The notes: a model not told the origin generated them from the letters alone. A stretch of 64,000 nt of DNA from an uncultured Bacilli bacterium (GCA_934168205.1 CAKPMX010000004.1:1-64000), one strand, 5' to 3'; positions 16,763 through 25,460 are shown, counted from the stretch's first letter. Made by a program: numbers and translations.

Positions 16763-18143
16763 CTATAAAGTAGGTATCTATCTAAGACTATCAAAAGATG
16801 ATTCTAATACTAAAGAAAGTGAAAGTATTATAAGTCAAAGAAGCTATATAATGAATTACCTAAACGAAAATAATTACATACTATGTAAGGAATATGTTGA
16901 TGATGGTATATCAGGAACTACTTTTGATAGACCAGGTTTAGAAGAATTATTACTTGATATAAAAAATAAAAAAATTAATTTAGTCGTAACAAAAGATTTA
17001 TCCAGACTGGGAAGAAACAATGGAAAAATGAGTATACTGTTAGATGAATATTTTGTTAAATATAATGTCAGATTCATCGCAATAAATGATAATTATGATA
17101 ATTCTAATAATGAAACAACAGAACTAGTCTGGCTCAAAAATGGTATAAATGAGATGTATGCTTTAGATATATCTAAAAAAGTAAAAAGTAGTTTAAAAAC
17201 AAGAAAAAAACAAGGACTATATACTGGCTGGAAAGCACCATATGGCTATAAAAGATCAAATAAAGATTATCATAAATTAATACCAGATAAAAACGCATCG
17301 TTAATCGTAAGAAAAATATTCGATTTAGCTCTAAAAAATAATTATTCACAAATAGCTAGAATCCTAAATAATGAAAATATAGAAACACCAAGTTCATATG
17401 CCAATATAAGTTATATGCATCCAGAATGGAGTCCCACAACTATAAAAGAAATTCTAACAAATCAAACATACTTAGGACATACTGTCCAAGGTAAAAGGAA
17501 AAAAATAAGTTACAAATTAAAAAAAGAAACAAAAATAAAAGAAGAAGACTGGATAATTGTAAAAAATACTCATGAAGCAATAATTGATACGGATTTATTT
17601 AATCAAGTACAAGATAGTATAGCAAAAAGAAAAAATAAAAATAAAACAAAAACAACATATTTATTAAGTGATTTACTTTATTGTAAAGAATGCCATCACA
17701 GTATAAATATTTTAAAAAGTAAAGATAAAAAAAGGCTTTATTGTAGTTGTTCATACTATAGAAGAAATCCTAAAGACTGTTCACCACATAGCATGAATTA
17801 TCAAAAATTAGAAAGTCAAATTAAAAATGAAATAAAAACTATTATAGAGCCAGTCATTAATAGTCTTGAAAAAGAAACCGGTCAAACAGAAAAAATAAAT
17901 AAAATATCTTTATCATTACAAAAATCACACATTAATTATTTAAATAAAAAAATAACTAAAGAAAAGTATCATAAAATAGAAGAAGAATTAAAAAAAGAAC
18001 TATCAGTCATAAAAAACGAAACAAAATATAATATTACTGAAATTTTAAATGATAAGTCTTTTTTAGAACTAATAATAGAAAAAATATACATAACTAAAGA
18101 TAAAAATATAGAACTTTATCTAAATTTTAATAATCTTTCTTAA
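16755..18143 (+). CDS. Large serine recombinase (integrase of the arginine island)
   Basis: A 462-residue site-specific recombinase. Residues 4-150 are the resolvase catalytic domain: GIYLRLSKDD carries the nucleophilic Ser (about residue 13), with VDDGISGTTFDRPGL and TKDLSRLGRNN. Next is the recombinase domain (KTRKKQGLYTGWKAPYGYKR), then a zinc ribbon with LLYCKECHHSI and CSCSYYRR, and a lysine-rich coiled-coil tail. This is the TndX/TnpX/phage-integrase type. It lies at the extreme right end of the island; its stop codon is inside the attP arm. It is the only recombination gene present, so it most likely moves the element. Confidence 0.93.
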   Translation: MNDYKVGIYLRLSKDDSNTKESESIISQRSYIMNYLNENNYILCKEYVDDGISGTTFDRPGLEELLLDIKNKKINLVVTKDLSRLGRNNGKMSILLDEYFVKYNVRFIAINDNYDNSNNETTELVWLKNGINEMYALDISKKVKSSLKTRKKQGLYTGWKAPYGYKRSNKDYHKLIPDKNASLIVRKIFDLALKNNYSQIARILNNENIETPSSYANISYMHPEWSPTTIKEILTNQTYLGHTVQGKRKKISYKLKKETKIKEEDWIIVKNTHEAIIDTDLFNQVQDSIAKRKNKNKTKTTYLLSDLLYCKECHHSINILKSKDKKRLYCSCSYYRRNPKDCSPHSMNYQKLESQIKNEIKTIIEPVINSLEKETGQTEKINKISLSLQKSHINYLNKKITKEKYHKIEEELKKELSVIKNETKYNITEILNDKSFLELIIEKIYITKDKNIELYLNFNNLS

Positions 18144-18166
18144 AGACGAAACCCAGCTCGTCCTCC
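18135..18166. other. attR: right junction of the arginine island
   Basis: The element arm CTTTCTTAAAGACGAAA (18135-18151) runs into the shared CCC (18152-18154), then host sequence AGCTCGTCCTCC. With the left arm it forms a dyad with 13 of 18 matching positions, symmetric about the last two Cs. The recombinase stop codon (18141-18143) lies inside this arm. Confidence 0.8.
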
Positions 18167-18604
18167 GATAACATCTTTTCCTTTTAAATCATCTAAAGTA
18201 AAATTATCAAATTTTTCTCTAGATACTAAGAAAGATCCATCCTTTTGTGTAAGTTGTGCAAAAGTTTTTAAATAATCTTTTTCATTAGCATTATAAACAT
18301 AAATTGTTCCTTCACTACCAGCAAATCCTATATCAGCATCTCCTGATAATACTGCAGCAGTAACTTTATCTGCACCAGCAGTTAGAATTAAATCAACATC
18401 AATTCCATTATCTTCAAAATAACCATTTTCTATAGCAACATACATCGGCGCATAAAAAATAGTATGAGCCACTTCAGCTAAGGTTATCTTTGTATTCTCA
18501 TTGGCATCGTTCTTTTTACCCTTATTTAAATCTAAGAATAAAGAACCAACCATTAAAAATACTAAAACAAAAAATAAGCAATAAAATAAAATATTCTTTT
18601 TCAT
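18140..18604 (-). pseudogene. NMT1/SsuA-like substrate-binding protein, N-terminal half (split by element)
   Basis: This half starts at ATG 18604 after AAAGGAG and codes a signal anchor (ILFYCLFFVLVFLMVGSLF), then LAEVAHTIFYAPMYVAIENG, the NMT1-type ligand region, to DLKGKDVIGGRAG at the junction. Beyond the junction it reads three element codons (FRL) and stops at 18140-18142. Rejoined with 8934-9482 it gives a 333-residue protein, the normal family length. The truncated 154-residue product would be exported but would lack the second lobe. Its ligand may be a sulfonate, taurine or thiamine precursor, unresolved. Confidence 0.9.
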
Positions 18605-18684
18605 AAATCTCCTTTCTACTAAAATATTATATGAATAATTATCAGTTTGTGTTATAGTATTAATTGATAAAGAAAGGAGAAAAC

Positions 18685-19218
18685 ATGAAATTATTAGTAA
18701 TATCAGACATACATGGAATAAAAACAAATTTACCATTAATTAAAAAGAAATTTAAAGAATTTTCTTGTGATAGTTTAATAGTATTAGGAGACTTATATTA
18801 TAACTATGGTAGAACTGGTCAATATGATTATGATCCAGAATACGTAAGAAAATTTTTAGATTCATTTTCAGACAAATTAGTTTGTATGAAAGGTAATTGT
18901 GATGAAAATATTAATACATATTTAGAACCATTTGATATAATACCTGGTTGTATAAATATGAAAATTAATAATAAAGATGTTTATTTTACCCATGGTCATG
19001 TGTATAACAAAAGAACATGGCATAAAGATAATGCTATTTTAATATCTGGTCATACTCATATAGCTGAATTTACTAATATTGGGAAATGTACTTATATCAA
19101 TCCTGGATCTATCTCTTTACCATTAGGTAAAGATGATGCAAGTTACATGCTTATTACTGAAAAAAAGTGTATAGTAGCAGATATTAATGATCAAATAATA
19201 TTTGAAAAAGACATTTAG
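18685..19218 (+). CDS. YfcE/MJ0936-type phosphodiesterase
   Basis: A 177-residue calcineurin-fold metallophosphoesterase. The metal ligands appear in order as ISDIHG (residues 5-10), LGDLYY, MKGNCDE, THGH and SGHTHIAEF, followed by INPGSISLPLG, typical of the YfcE/MJ0936 subfamily that cleaves phosphodiesters. The ATG at 18685 follows AAAGGAG. The gene is divergent from the split binding-protein gene, 80 bases apart. The natural substrate is unknown. Confidence 0.9.
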   Translation: MKLLVISDIHGIKTNLPLIKKKFKEFSCDSLIVLGDLYYNYGRTGQYDYDPEYVRKFLDSFSDKLVCMKGNCDENINTYLEPFDIIPGCINMKINNKDVYFTHGHVYNKRTWHKDNAILISGHTHIAEFTNIGKCTYINPGSISLPLGKDDASYMLITEKKCIVADINDQIIFEKDI

Positions 19219-19230
19219 GTAAAGTAAAAC

Positions 19231-19259
19231 TTGCAAAAAAACAAAAAATATGATATAAT
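19231..19259 (+). promoter_or_regulatory. Promoter for the adhesin-sortase operon
   Basis: TTGCAA (19231-19236), a 17-bp spacer and TATAAT (19254-19259) with an extended TGa, 32 bases before the adhesin start. Confidence 0.7.
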
Positions 19260-19290
19260 ATAGCCACATTTGAGGGGAAAGGTGAAGAAA

Positions 19291-20817
19291 ATGAAAAAAT
19301 ATCTAAAAAAAGTAAGAATCTTCATAATGATGATTCTAACAGGAGTCATTTTTGGCTCAAACGTTTTAAACGTTAACGCAGTTGCACAATCGATATCTCT
19401 AGGCTCAGGTGTTAAATTACCTGCATATCTAGCTGGAGTATCATTCAAGACAAAAGTAACTACATCAGGTGAATACATTTATTGTTTAAATATTCATAAA
19501 GCTACAAGTCAAAACATAACAGCTAATCTAGTAGGTGAGATGGATGCCGGATTTGCTTATATAATGGAACATGGTTATCCAAGTGTAAGCATTACTGGTG
19601 ATGCTTCTAAAGATTATTATATAACACAAGCTGCAGTTTGGTGGTATTTAGATGATACAACTGGAAGTTCAAACTTAGGTAATAATTTCAAGTCAGCAGC
19701 AAATGACCCTAATGGTATTAGACCATATATTAAAAACTTAGTTGCTAATGCTAAAAAAGCAAAAGCTGCTGGTTATGCAAAATCATCTATATCATTATCA
19801 ATTTCAAATAATGAAATGAAATTATCATCTGATTCAAAATATTTTGAATCTGAGTACTTCAAAGTTACATCAAATAACATTAGTACATATAATGTATCTG
19901 TTAGTAATGCACCAGAAGGTACTTTAGTAATCGATGCATCAGGTAAAAATAAAACATCATTTGCTAAAAATGAAAGTTTTAAAATAAGAATACCAGCATC
20001 AAAAGTAACAGACACTAAATTAAACTTAACAGTAAAAGTTTCAGCAACTGGAACAGTAAATAAAGCTTACGAATATAAGCCAACAAACAGTAACATGCAA
20101 AACTGTATGCCATCTGTATTAACTCCTGAAAAACAAAATGTATCAGCTACTGCTAATTTAACATTATCAAGTTCACAAGTAACAATTGTTAAATTAGATA
20201 GAGCTACAGATAAAGCTTTAGCAGGAGCTACACTAGTATTAAAAGATGCCTCTGGTAAAGAAATCACTAGATGGAAATCAACTACAAATGCTCATGTAAT
20301 TAGAAACTTAGAAAATGGTACTTATACAGTTGAAGAAGTTGAAGCTCCAAAAGGTTATAAGAAAATAACAGAGCCAATTAAATTTACTATTACTGATAGT
20401 AATAGAAATATAACTGTAAAAGTATACAATGATGCAAAATCAAGTGTAGTAACAATTACTAAGATAGATGCTTCAACTGGAAAAGCTTTAGCAGGAGCAG
20501 TTCTAGTAATTAAAAATGCTAATGGAGAAGAAGTAGCTAGATTTGAAACTACTACAGAACCAAAAGTATTTACAGACTTAGCTGATGGTACATATACAAT
20601 TGAAGAAGTACAAGCACCTGAAGGTTATAAGAAAAGTGATGAAGTAATAACAATTACAATTGACGATGAACATGAATCTCATCAAGTAACTTTCAATAAC
20701 TATCCAGAAGTACCTGTACCAGATACAGCATCAACAAGTTCAATTATAATGACAATTCTTGGTATATTATTAATCGGATCTACTGTTGGATTCATATATA
20801 AGAATGCCAAGAGATAA
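19291..20817 (+). CDS. Sortase-anchored thioester-domain adhesin with SpaA repeats
   Basis: A 508-residue surface protein. Residues 1-30 are a signal peptide. The next domain is a TQXA thioester domain: Cys 65 (YCLN) and Gln 113 (ITQAAVWWYL) can form an internal thioester that binds host targets covalently, as in streptococcal Cpa/SfbI. Two SpaA/prealbumin-like repeats follow (about 297-380 and 386-465), each ending YTVEEV-APKGY or YTIEEVQAPEGY. The C-terminus is a sorting signal, VPDTAS then a hydrophobic helix and KNAKR, with VPDTA instead of LPXTG. AAAGG plus AGGTGAAG precede the ATG. The sortase gene overlaps its end. Confidence 0.9.
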   Translation: MKKYLKKVRIFIMMILTGVIFGSNVLNVNAVAQSISLGSGVKLPAYLAGVSFKTKVTTSGEYIYCLNIHKATSQNITANLVGEMDAGFAYIMEHGYPSVSITGDASKDYYITQAAVWWYLDDTTGSSNLGNNFKSAANDPNGIRPYIKNLVANAKKAKAAGYAKSSISLSISNNEMKLSSDSKYFESEYFKVTSNNISTYNVSVSNAPEGTLVIDASGKNKTSFAKNESFKIRIPASKVTDTKLNLTVKVSATGTVNKAYEYKPTNSNMQNCMPSVLTPEKQNVSATANLTLSSSQVTIVKLDRATDKALAGATLVLKDASGKEITRWKSTTNAHVIRNLENGTYTVEEVEAPKGYKKITEPIKFTITDSNRNITVKVYNDAKSSVVTITKIDASTGKALAGAVLVIKNANGEEVARFETTTEPKVFTDLADGTYTIEEVQAPEGYKKSDEVITITIDDEHESHQVTFNNYPEVPVPDTASTSSIIMTILGILLIGSTVGFIYKNAKR

Positions 20818-21451
20818 AAAAAAGTCAAAGAAATCAAGAATCTCTCCTAGTGTAACTACTACAATTTGTGCGATAGTGATACTAATTGGGGGATTCTTTC
20901 TTTCATATAGTTATGTTCAGTCAAAAAAGGTTATGGCCTATGACTATATGTCAAACATCTTCTATACTTCAAATAATCAAAATATTATAGAAGATGATGG
21001 AATAGCAGAGAAAGAGGAAACAGTGGAAACCGAGGTAACAAATGAATACATTGGCTACTTAAATATACCAAAGATAAATTTAACAAAAGGTTTCTTAAGT
21101 AAAAACGCTCCAGATAATAACGTCGATAAGAACCTTTACACAGTACCTGGTTCATCGTATCCAGATGTAGAATCAGGTAACCTAATTTTAGCAGGTCACT
21201 CTGGTACAGGCTGGAATGCTTTCTTCAATGACTTATACAAACTAAAAAAAGGTGACTATGCTTATATAACATATAAGAATAAAAAATATGCTTATAAAAT
21301 TGTTAATATATATAAACAAGATAAAGTTGGTACGATAGCAATTTACAGAAATTATGATAAAACAACATTAACTTTAGTAACTTGTACCAATTATGAATCA
21401 ACAACACAAACAATTTATATAGCTGAACTTCAAGAAATAACAGAAGCGTAA
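20804..21451 (+). CDS. Sortase (probable dedicated sortase of the adhesin)
   Basis: A 215-residue membrane-anchored transpeptidase: basic N-terminus, one helix (residues 17-38), then the sortase barrel. His 132 (LILAGHSGTG) and Cys 194 (TLVTC) are the catalytic pair. The Arg expected eight to nine residues after the Cys is absent; the stretch is TNYESTTQTIYIAEL with Gln 202 and Thr 203. It overlaps the adhesin end by 14 bases and has no clear ribosome binding site, so it is translationally coupled. It probably attaches the adhesin through VPDTA. An in-frame ATG at 20786 is an alternative start. Confidence 0.88.
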   Translation: MPRDKKKSKKSRISPSVTTTICAIVILIGGFFLSYSYVQSKKVMAYDYMSNIFYTSNNQNIIEDDGIAEKEETVETEVTNEYIGYLNIPKINLTKGFLSKNAPDNNVDKNLYTVPGSSYPDVESGNLILAGHSGTGWNAFFNDLYKLKKGDYAYITYKNKKYAYKIVNIYKQDKVGTIAIYRNYDKTTLTLVTCTNYESTTQTIYIAELQEITEA

Positions 21452-21479
21452 AAAAATAAAAAGGGATGGTTGAATAGTT

Positions 21480-22355
21480 ATGGAAAGATTATCATTTATG
21501 GATAAATTATCAGTATTACTAGAAATAACAAAATCTTCTAGTCTATACATTGTAATACTAATAGCGATACTAGCACTAGGTTTAATATTATTATCAACTA
21601 ATAATAAAAAAGCCAAAGGTAGTAAATTTTTCTATGCTATTATTTACATAATAATTATAATGACATTATTATACGCTTACAGAGATAGTTTAAGTAATAT
21701 GATGGATTATATGATGAATAACTTATTTATACTTATATATTTCCCTAACTTAGCTATTTATGTAGCGGCCATCCTAATAAGTAATATTATTATTTGGCTA
21801 ACAGTTTTTAATAAAAAAGTACCAAAGATAATAAAAAGAATTAATGTTTCAATATATTGTATTATTACTTATATATTAATGTTAATTTTAAATATCATAA
21901 ACGAAAATAAACTTGACGTTTTTAGTCAATCATCTGTATATGGTAACAGTAATGCACAAGCATTAATTGAATTATCAAGTACCATATTTATAGTCTGGAT
22001 TCTATTCTTAATAGTTTATAAAATTATTAAGCCTTATGTATATAAAGAACCAGTAAAGACAAAAGTAATAGTTAAAAAAGTAGTAAAAAGACCAGAAAAC
22101 TATAAGCCGGTTGAAGCTCCATACCAAGTTAAAGCTGTAAATAACAGTATCAAGGTAGAGCCTAAACAAGTAGTAACAACTACACAAACAGCTCAATATA
22201 ATGATCTTTTAACTATCGATGATTATAAATTATTACTTAACATCTTAAAAGAACAAAAAGAAAAAGAGAAAAGAGAAAAAGAACGTCAAGAAAGAATTGA
22301 TAAAGAACAAGAAAAATATAAAGAATTACAAGATTTATATAGAAGTGTAAGATAA
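21480..22355 (+). CDS. Multi-pass membrane protein with a coiled-coil tail, sortase operon
   Basis: I recognise no named family. The 291-residue protein has about five hydrophobic helices in its first 180 residues (for example YIVILIAILALGLILL and LAIYVAAILISNIIIWL). A cytoplasmic tail follows, rich in Val/Pro/Lys, and ends in a strongly charged coiled coil (EKEKREKERQERIDKEQEKY). It is the third gene of the adhesin-sortase unit, 28 bases after the sortase, and ends at a terminator. The context suggests a role in display or organisation of the surface protein, but this is inference. Confidence 0.7.
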   Translation: MERLSFMDKLSVLLEITKSSSLYIVILIAILALGLILLSTNNKKAKGSKFFYAIIYIIIIMTLLYAYRDSLSNMMDYMMNNLFILIYFPNLAIYVAAILISNIIIWLTVFNKKVPKIIKRINVSIYCIITYILMLILNIINENKLDVFSQSSVYGNSNAQALIELSSTIFIVWILFLIVYKIIKPYVYKEPVKTKVIVKKVVKRPENYKPVEAPYQVKAVNNSIKVEPKQVVTTTQTAQYNDLLTIDDYKLLLNILKEQKEKEKREKERQERIDKEQEKYKELQDLYRSVR

Positions 22356-22370
22356 GCACTTCTTTTTTTT
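22341..22370 (+). terminator. Terminator of the adhesin-sortase operon
   Basis: AGAAGTG (22341-22347) pairs with CACTTCT (22357-22363) around a nine-base loop, followed by seven more Ts. The 5' arm overlaps the end of the coding region. Confidence 0.85.
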
Positions 22371-22397
22371 GCCTAATCTAAAAATATAGGATATAAT
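22369..22397 (+). promoter_or_regulatory. Promoter for the pcrA-like gene
   Basis: TTGCCT (22369-22374), a 17-bp spacer and TATAAT (22392-22397), 23 bases before the ATG. Confidence 0.6.
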
Positions 22398-22420
22398 GTA
22401 AATAGGAAGTAGGTAAAAAG

Positions 22421-24526
22421 ATGAATATAGATAATTTAAATGACAAACAAAAAGAAGCCGTATTATATAATGACGGACCTCTTCTAATAATAGCCGGAGC
22501 AGGTGCTGGTAAAACTAAAACGTTAACTACGAAGATAGCTTATTTAATTGAAGAAAAATATGCTACTCCATACAATGTTCTAGCAATTACCTTCACAAAT
22601 AAAGCAGCCAAAGAAATGAAAGATAGGCTATATGCTATGCTTGGCGATGTAGCTAAAAAAATACAAGTTTCAACATTTCATAGCTTCGGTTTAAAACTAT
22701 TAAGAGAAAATTTTGAATTATTAGGTTATGATAGAAACTTTGTTATTATGGATAGTGATGATTCATTAACTGTAGTCAAAAAAATAATAAAAGACTTAGG
22801 ATATGATCCAAAAGTATATAATCCTAAAGCAATTAGAAATAAAATAAGTAGTTGTAAAAACGAAATGATTTCCGCTAAAGCTTATGAAAGATACGCCGTT
22901 AGTGACTATGAACAAGTAATCCATAAAATATATGAAAAATATGAAGATAAATTATATCGAAACAACTCAGTAGATTTTGATGATTTATTATTATTACCAA
23001 TAAAACTATTTAAAGAAAATCCAGATGTATTAGAAAGATATCAAGATTTATATCAATATATTTTAATAGATGAATACCAAGATACTAATCAAGCACAATA
23101 CATTTTAACCAAACTTATTAGTGAAAAAAATAGACGCATAACTTGTGTTGGAGATGACTCACAGAGTATTTATAGTTTTAGAGGAGCTAATTATAAAAAT
23201 ATTTTAAACTTTGAAAAAGACTATCCTGACGCTAAAACAATTCTTTTAGAACAAAACTATCGTTCAACAAGTACTATTCTAGATGCTGCTAATCAAGTAA
23301 TAAAAAATAATAGTCAAAGAAAAGATAAGAAACTATGGACTGATAGAGGACAAGGTGAAAAGATAAAATATTATCGTGCTTATAATGAAAGAGATGAAGC
23401 ACAATATGTTATTAGAAAAATAAAAGAGTTAGTGAATAAAGGAACAGAGTATAAAGATATTGCTATTCTTTATAGAACAAATGCCCAGTCACGTGTAGTA
23501 GAAGAAGAAATGCTAAAAGAAAATCTACCATATCGTGTTATTGGAAGCTTCTATTTCTATTCTCGTAAAGAAATAAAAGATTTAATTGCTTACCTTCGTC
23601 TTATTCATAATTCTAAAGATAATATAAGTCTCTTAAGAGTAATTAATACACCAAAAAGAGGTATTGGTTTAAAGACAATTGAAAATTTAACTTCTAAAGC
23701 TGATGAAGAAGGAATAAGTATATATGACGCAATTAACTCGGGTAAAGAGTTAGAATTTAAAAATACTATCGAAAAACTAAAAATAGTAGCTGAAGATTTA
23801 ACTTTAACAGAGTTAATTGATAAAGTACTAGATGCTTCTGGTATGAAAAAAGAACTAGAAAGTGAACAAAGTCTAGAATCAGAAGTAAGACTAGAAAACT
23901 TAGAAGAGTTTAAGTCTATTACTAAAGCCTTTGAAGAAAAAGAAGGTCTAATATCATTAGAAGATTTCTTGTTAGAAATAAGTTTAATTAGTGATGTTGA
24001 GGAATATAAAGACGATCCCAATCGTATAAGCTTAATGACAGTTCATTCTGTAAAAGGATTAGAGTTTGATAATGTATTTGTCATAGGTATGGAAGAAGGA
24101 ATATTTCCACACATGAATTCACTTATGGAAAATATGGCCTTAGAAGAAGAAAGAAGACTTTGTTATGTAGCTATTACCAGAGCAAAAGATAATCTACATC
24201 TAGTAAATGCTCGTCGTAGAACATTATTTGGTAAAGAGCAAGTAAATCCAGTTAGTCGTTTCATGAGTGAAATAAATCCAGAACTTTTAGAAACAAATGT
24301 AAAAGAAGAAGAACTACCTAAAAAAGAAGAAAAAATTGATACAACAGAAATGTTTAGAGACGAAGAAATCGATTACAAAGTAGGAGACTATGTATATCAC
24401 GAAACTTTTGGAACTGGTAAAGTAGTGGAAGTAACAAATACCTTAGTAAGTGTTGCCTTTAAGCATCCGCATGGTATTAAAAAATTGATGAAGAATCATA
24501 AAAAATTATCAAAGGTTACTAGTTAG
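22421..24526 (+). CDS. pcrA: UvrD/PcrA-type ATP-dependent DNA helicase
   Basis: A superfamily 1A 3'-5' helicase of 701 residues, acting in nucleotide-excision repair and in clearing replication forks. Motif I is GAGAGKT (residues 26-32), motif Ia ITFTNKAAKEM, motif II DEYQDTN, motif III GDDSQSIYSFRGA, motif IV QNYRST, motif V TVHSVKGLEFD and motif VI AITRAKDNL. The C-terminal 45 residues form a Tudor-like tail (VGDYVYHETFGTGKVVEV) seen in PcrA. Length is a little short of typical PcrA. The ligA gene follows three genes later, as often seen in Bacillota. Confidence 0.92.
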   Translation: MNIDNLNDKQKEAVLYNDGPLLIIAGAGAGKTKTLTTKIAYLIEEKYATPYNVLAITFTNKAAKEMKDRLYAMLGDVAKKIQVSTFHSFGLKLLRENFELLGYDRNFVIMDSDDSLTVVKKIIKDLGYDPKVYNPKAIRNKISSCKNEMISAKAYERYAVSDYEQVIHKIYEKYEDKLYRNNSVDFDDLLLLPIKLFKENPDVLERYQDLYQYILIDEYQDTNQAQYILTKLISEKNRRITCVGDDSQSIYSFRGANYKNILNFEKDYPDAKTILLEQNYRSTSTILDAANQVIKNNSQRKDKKLWTDRGQGEKIKYYRAYNERDEAQYVIRKIKELVNKGTEYKDIAILYRTNAQSRVVEEEMLKENLPYRVIGSFYFYSRKEIKDLIAYLRLIHNSKDNISLLRVINTPKRGIGLKTIENLTSKADEEGISIYDAINSGKELEFKNTIEKLKIVAEDLTLTELIDKVLDASGMKKELESEQSLESEVRLENLEEFKSITKAFEEKEGLISLEDFLLEISLISDVEEYKDDPNRISLMTVHSVKGLEFDNVFVIGMEEGIFPHMNSLMENMALEEERRLCYVAITRAKDNLHLVNARRRTLFGKEQVNPVSRFMSEINPELLETNVKEEELPKKEEKIDTTEMFRDEEIDYKVGDYVYHETFGTGKVVEVTNTLVSVAFKHPHGIKKLMKNHKKLSKVTS

Positions 24527-24545
24527 TAACTAAAAAGGAGAAAAT

Positions 24546-25460
24546 ATGAAAGATAAAACATTACTTATTTTAGCTGCCGGAATGGGAAGCAGATTTGGAG
24601 GGCTGAAGCAAATAACGCCTCTAGGACCAAATGGAGAATTCATTATTGACTACTCTGCATATGATGCCATTAAAGCTGGCTTCAACAAAATAGTTTTCTT
24701 AATAAAAGAAGAAAATTATGATGTATTCAAAGAAACAATTGGAAAAAGAGTGGAACCTTATATCAATGTAGAATATTGTTTCCAAAAAAACGATAACTTA
24801 CCAGAAGGTTATTCGGTACCAGAAACAAGAGTAAAACCTCTAGGAACAGCACACGCTATTCTTTGTTGTAAAGATAAAATTCATGAACCATTCGCAATTA
24901 TCAATGCTGATGATTTCTATGGAAGAGATGCTTATCTAAAAGCAGCAAGCTTTCTAGATACTACTAATGATAAGATGCCACATCCATATGGTCTAGTAAG
25001 TTATTTAGTAAAAAATACCATTACAGAAAATGGTTCCGTAAAAAGAGGAGTATGCCAAGTAGAAAACGGTACTCTTACAAAAATAACAGAAAGTGTTATA
25101 GAAAAAGTAGATGGCCAATTAGTTGCTAAACCATTATCTGGTAAAGAAGAATTTATTGTCTCGCCAGATGACAAAGTATCAATGAATTTAATGCTATTTA
25201 CACCAAGTATATTCCCATACATAGAAAAGAAATTTCCAGAATTTTTTGAAAAAAATAAAGATAACTTAGAAAAATGTGAATACTTAATACCAGATGTGTT
25301 ATTTAGTAGTATAGAAGAAAACTACGCTACAGTAAGTGTTATTGAAACTACATCGGCTTGGTATGGAGTAACTTATAAAGAGGATGCTGAAAATGTAAAA
25401 GCAGCTCTAAAAAGACTAGTTGATGAGAACGAATATCCTTCAAACTTATGGGAAAAATAA
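24546..25460 (+). CDS. Nucleotidyltransferase (sugar-phosphate type)
   Basis: A 304-residue protein of the NTP-transferase superfamily. The N-terminus LILAAGMGSRFGGLKQ is the nucleotide-binding loop (LAAGxGxRxGG-K), and INADDFYGRDA is the metal-binding Asp motif. It resembles UTP-glucose-1-phosphate-type enzymes, but the GGLKQ variant and FxIxDYSAYDA next to it belong to a less characterised branch. The sugar and nucleotide are not determinable here. AAAAGGAG precedes the ATG. It lies 20 bases after the helicase gene and ends at a terminator. Confidence 0.8.
   Translation: MKDKTLLILAAGMGSRFGGLKQITPLGPNGEFIIDYSAYDAIKAGFNKIVFLIKEENYDVFKETIGKRVEPYINVEYCFQKNDNLPEGYSVPETRVKPLGTAHAILCCKDKIHEPFAIINADDFYGRDAYLKAASFLDTTNDKMPHPYGLVSYLVKNTITENGSVKRGVCQVENGTLTKITESVIEKVDGQLVAKPLSGKEEFIVSPDDKVSMNLMLFTPSIFPYIEKKFPEFFEKNKDNLEKCEYLIPDVLFSSIEENYATVSVIETTSAWYGVTYKEDAENVKAALKRLVDENEYPSNLWEK

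Larger units (their letters stand above)
9484..18152. mobile_element. Serine-recombinase island carrying arginine uptake and the arginine deiminase pathway
   Basis: About 8,669 bp lie between the two halves of a binding-protein gene. Cargo, all on the plus strand, is an amino-acid ABC importer, arcA, arcB, arcC, arcD, a 28-codon leader ORF and a large serine recombinase that ends at the right border. Both junctions share CCC (9483-9485 and 18152-18154). Excision at the CCC rebuilds the target gene in frame. Joined element ends give an 18-bp imperfect dyad. No conjugation genes or second recombinase are present, so it is an integrative, possibly excisable unit. Functional parallel: staphylococcal ACME, where Ccr serine recombinases move an arc operon. 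Confidence 0.88.
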
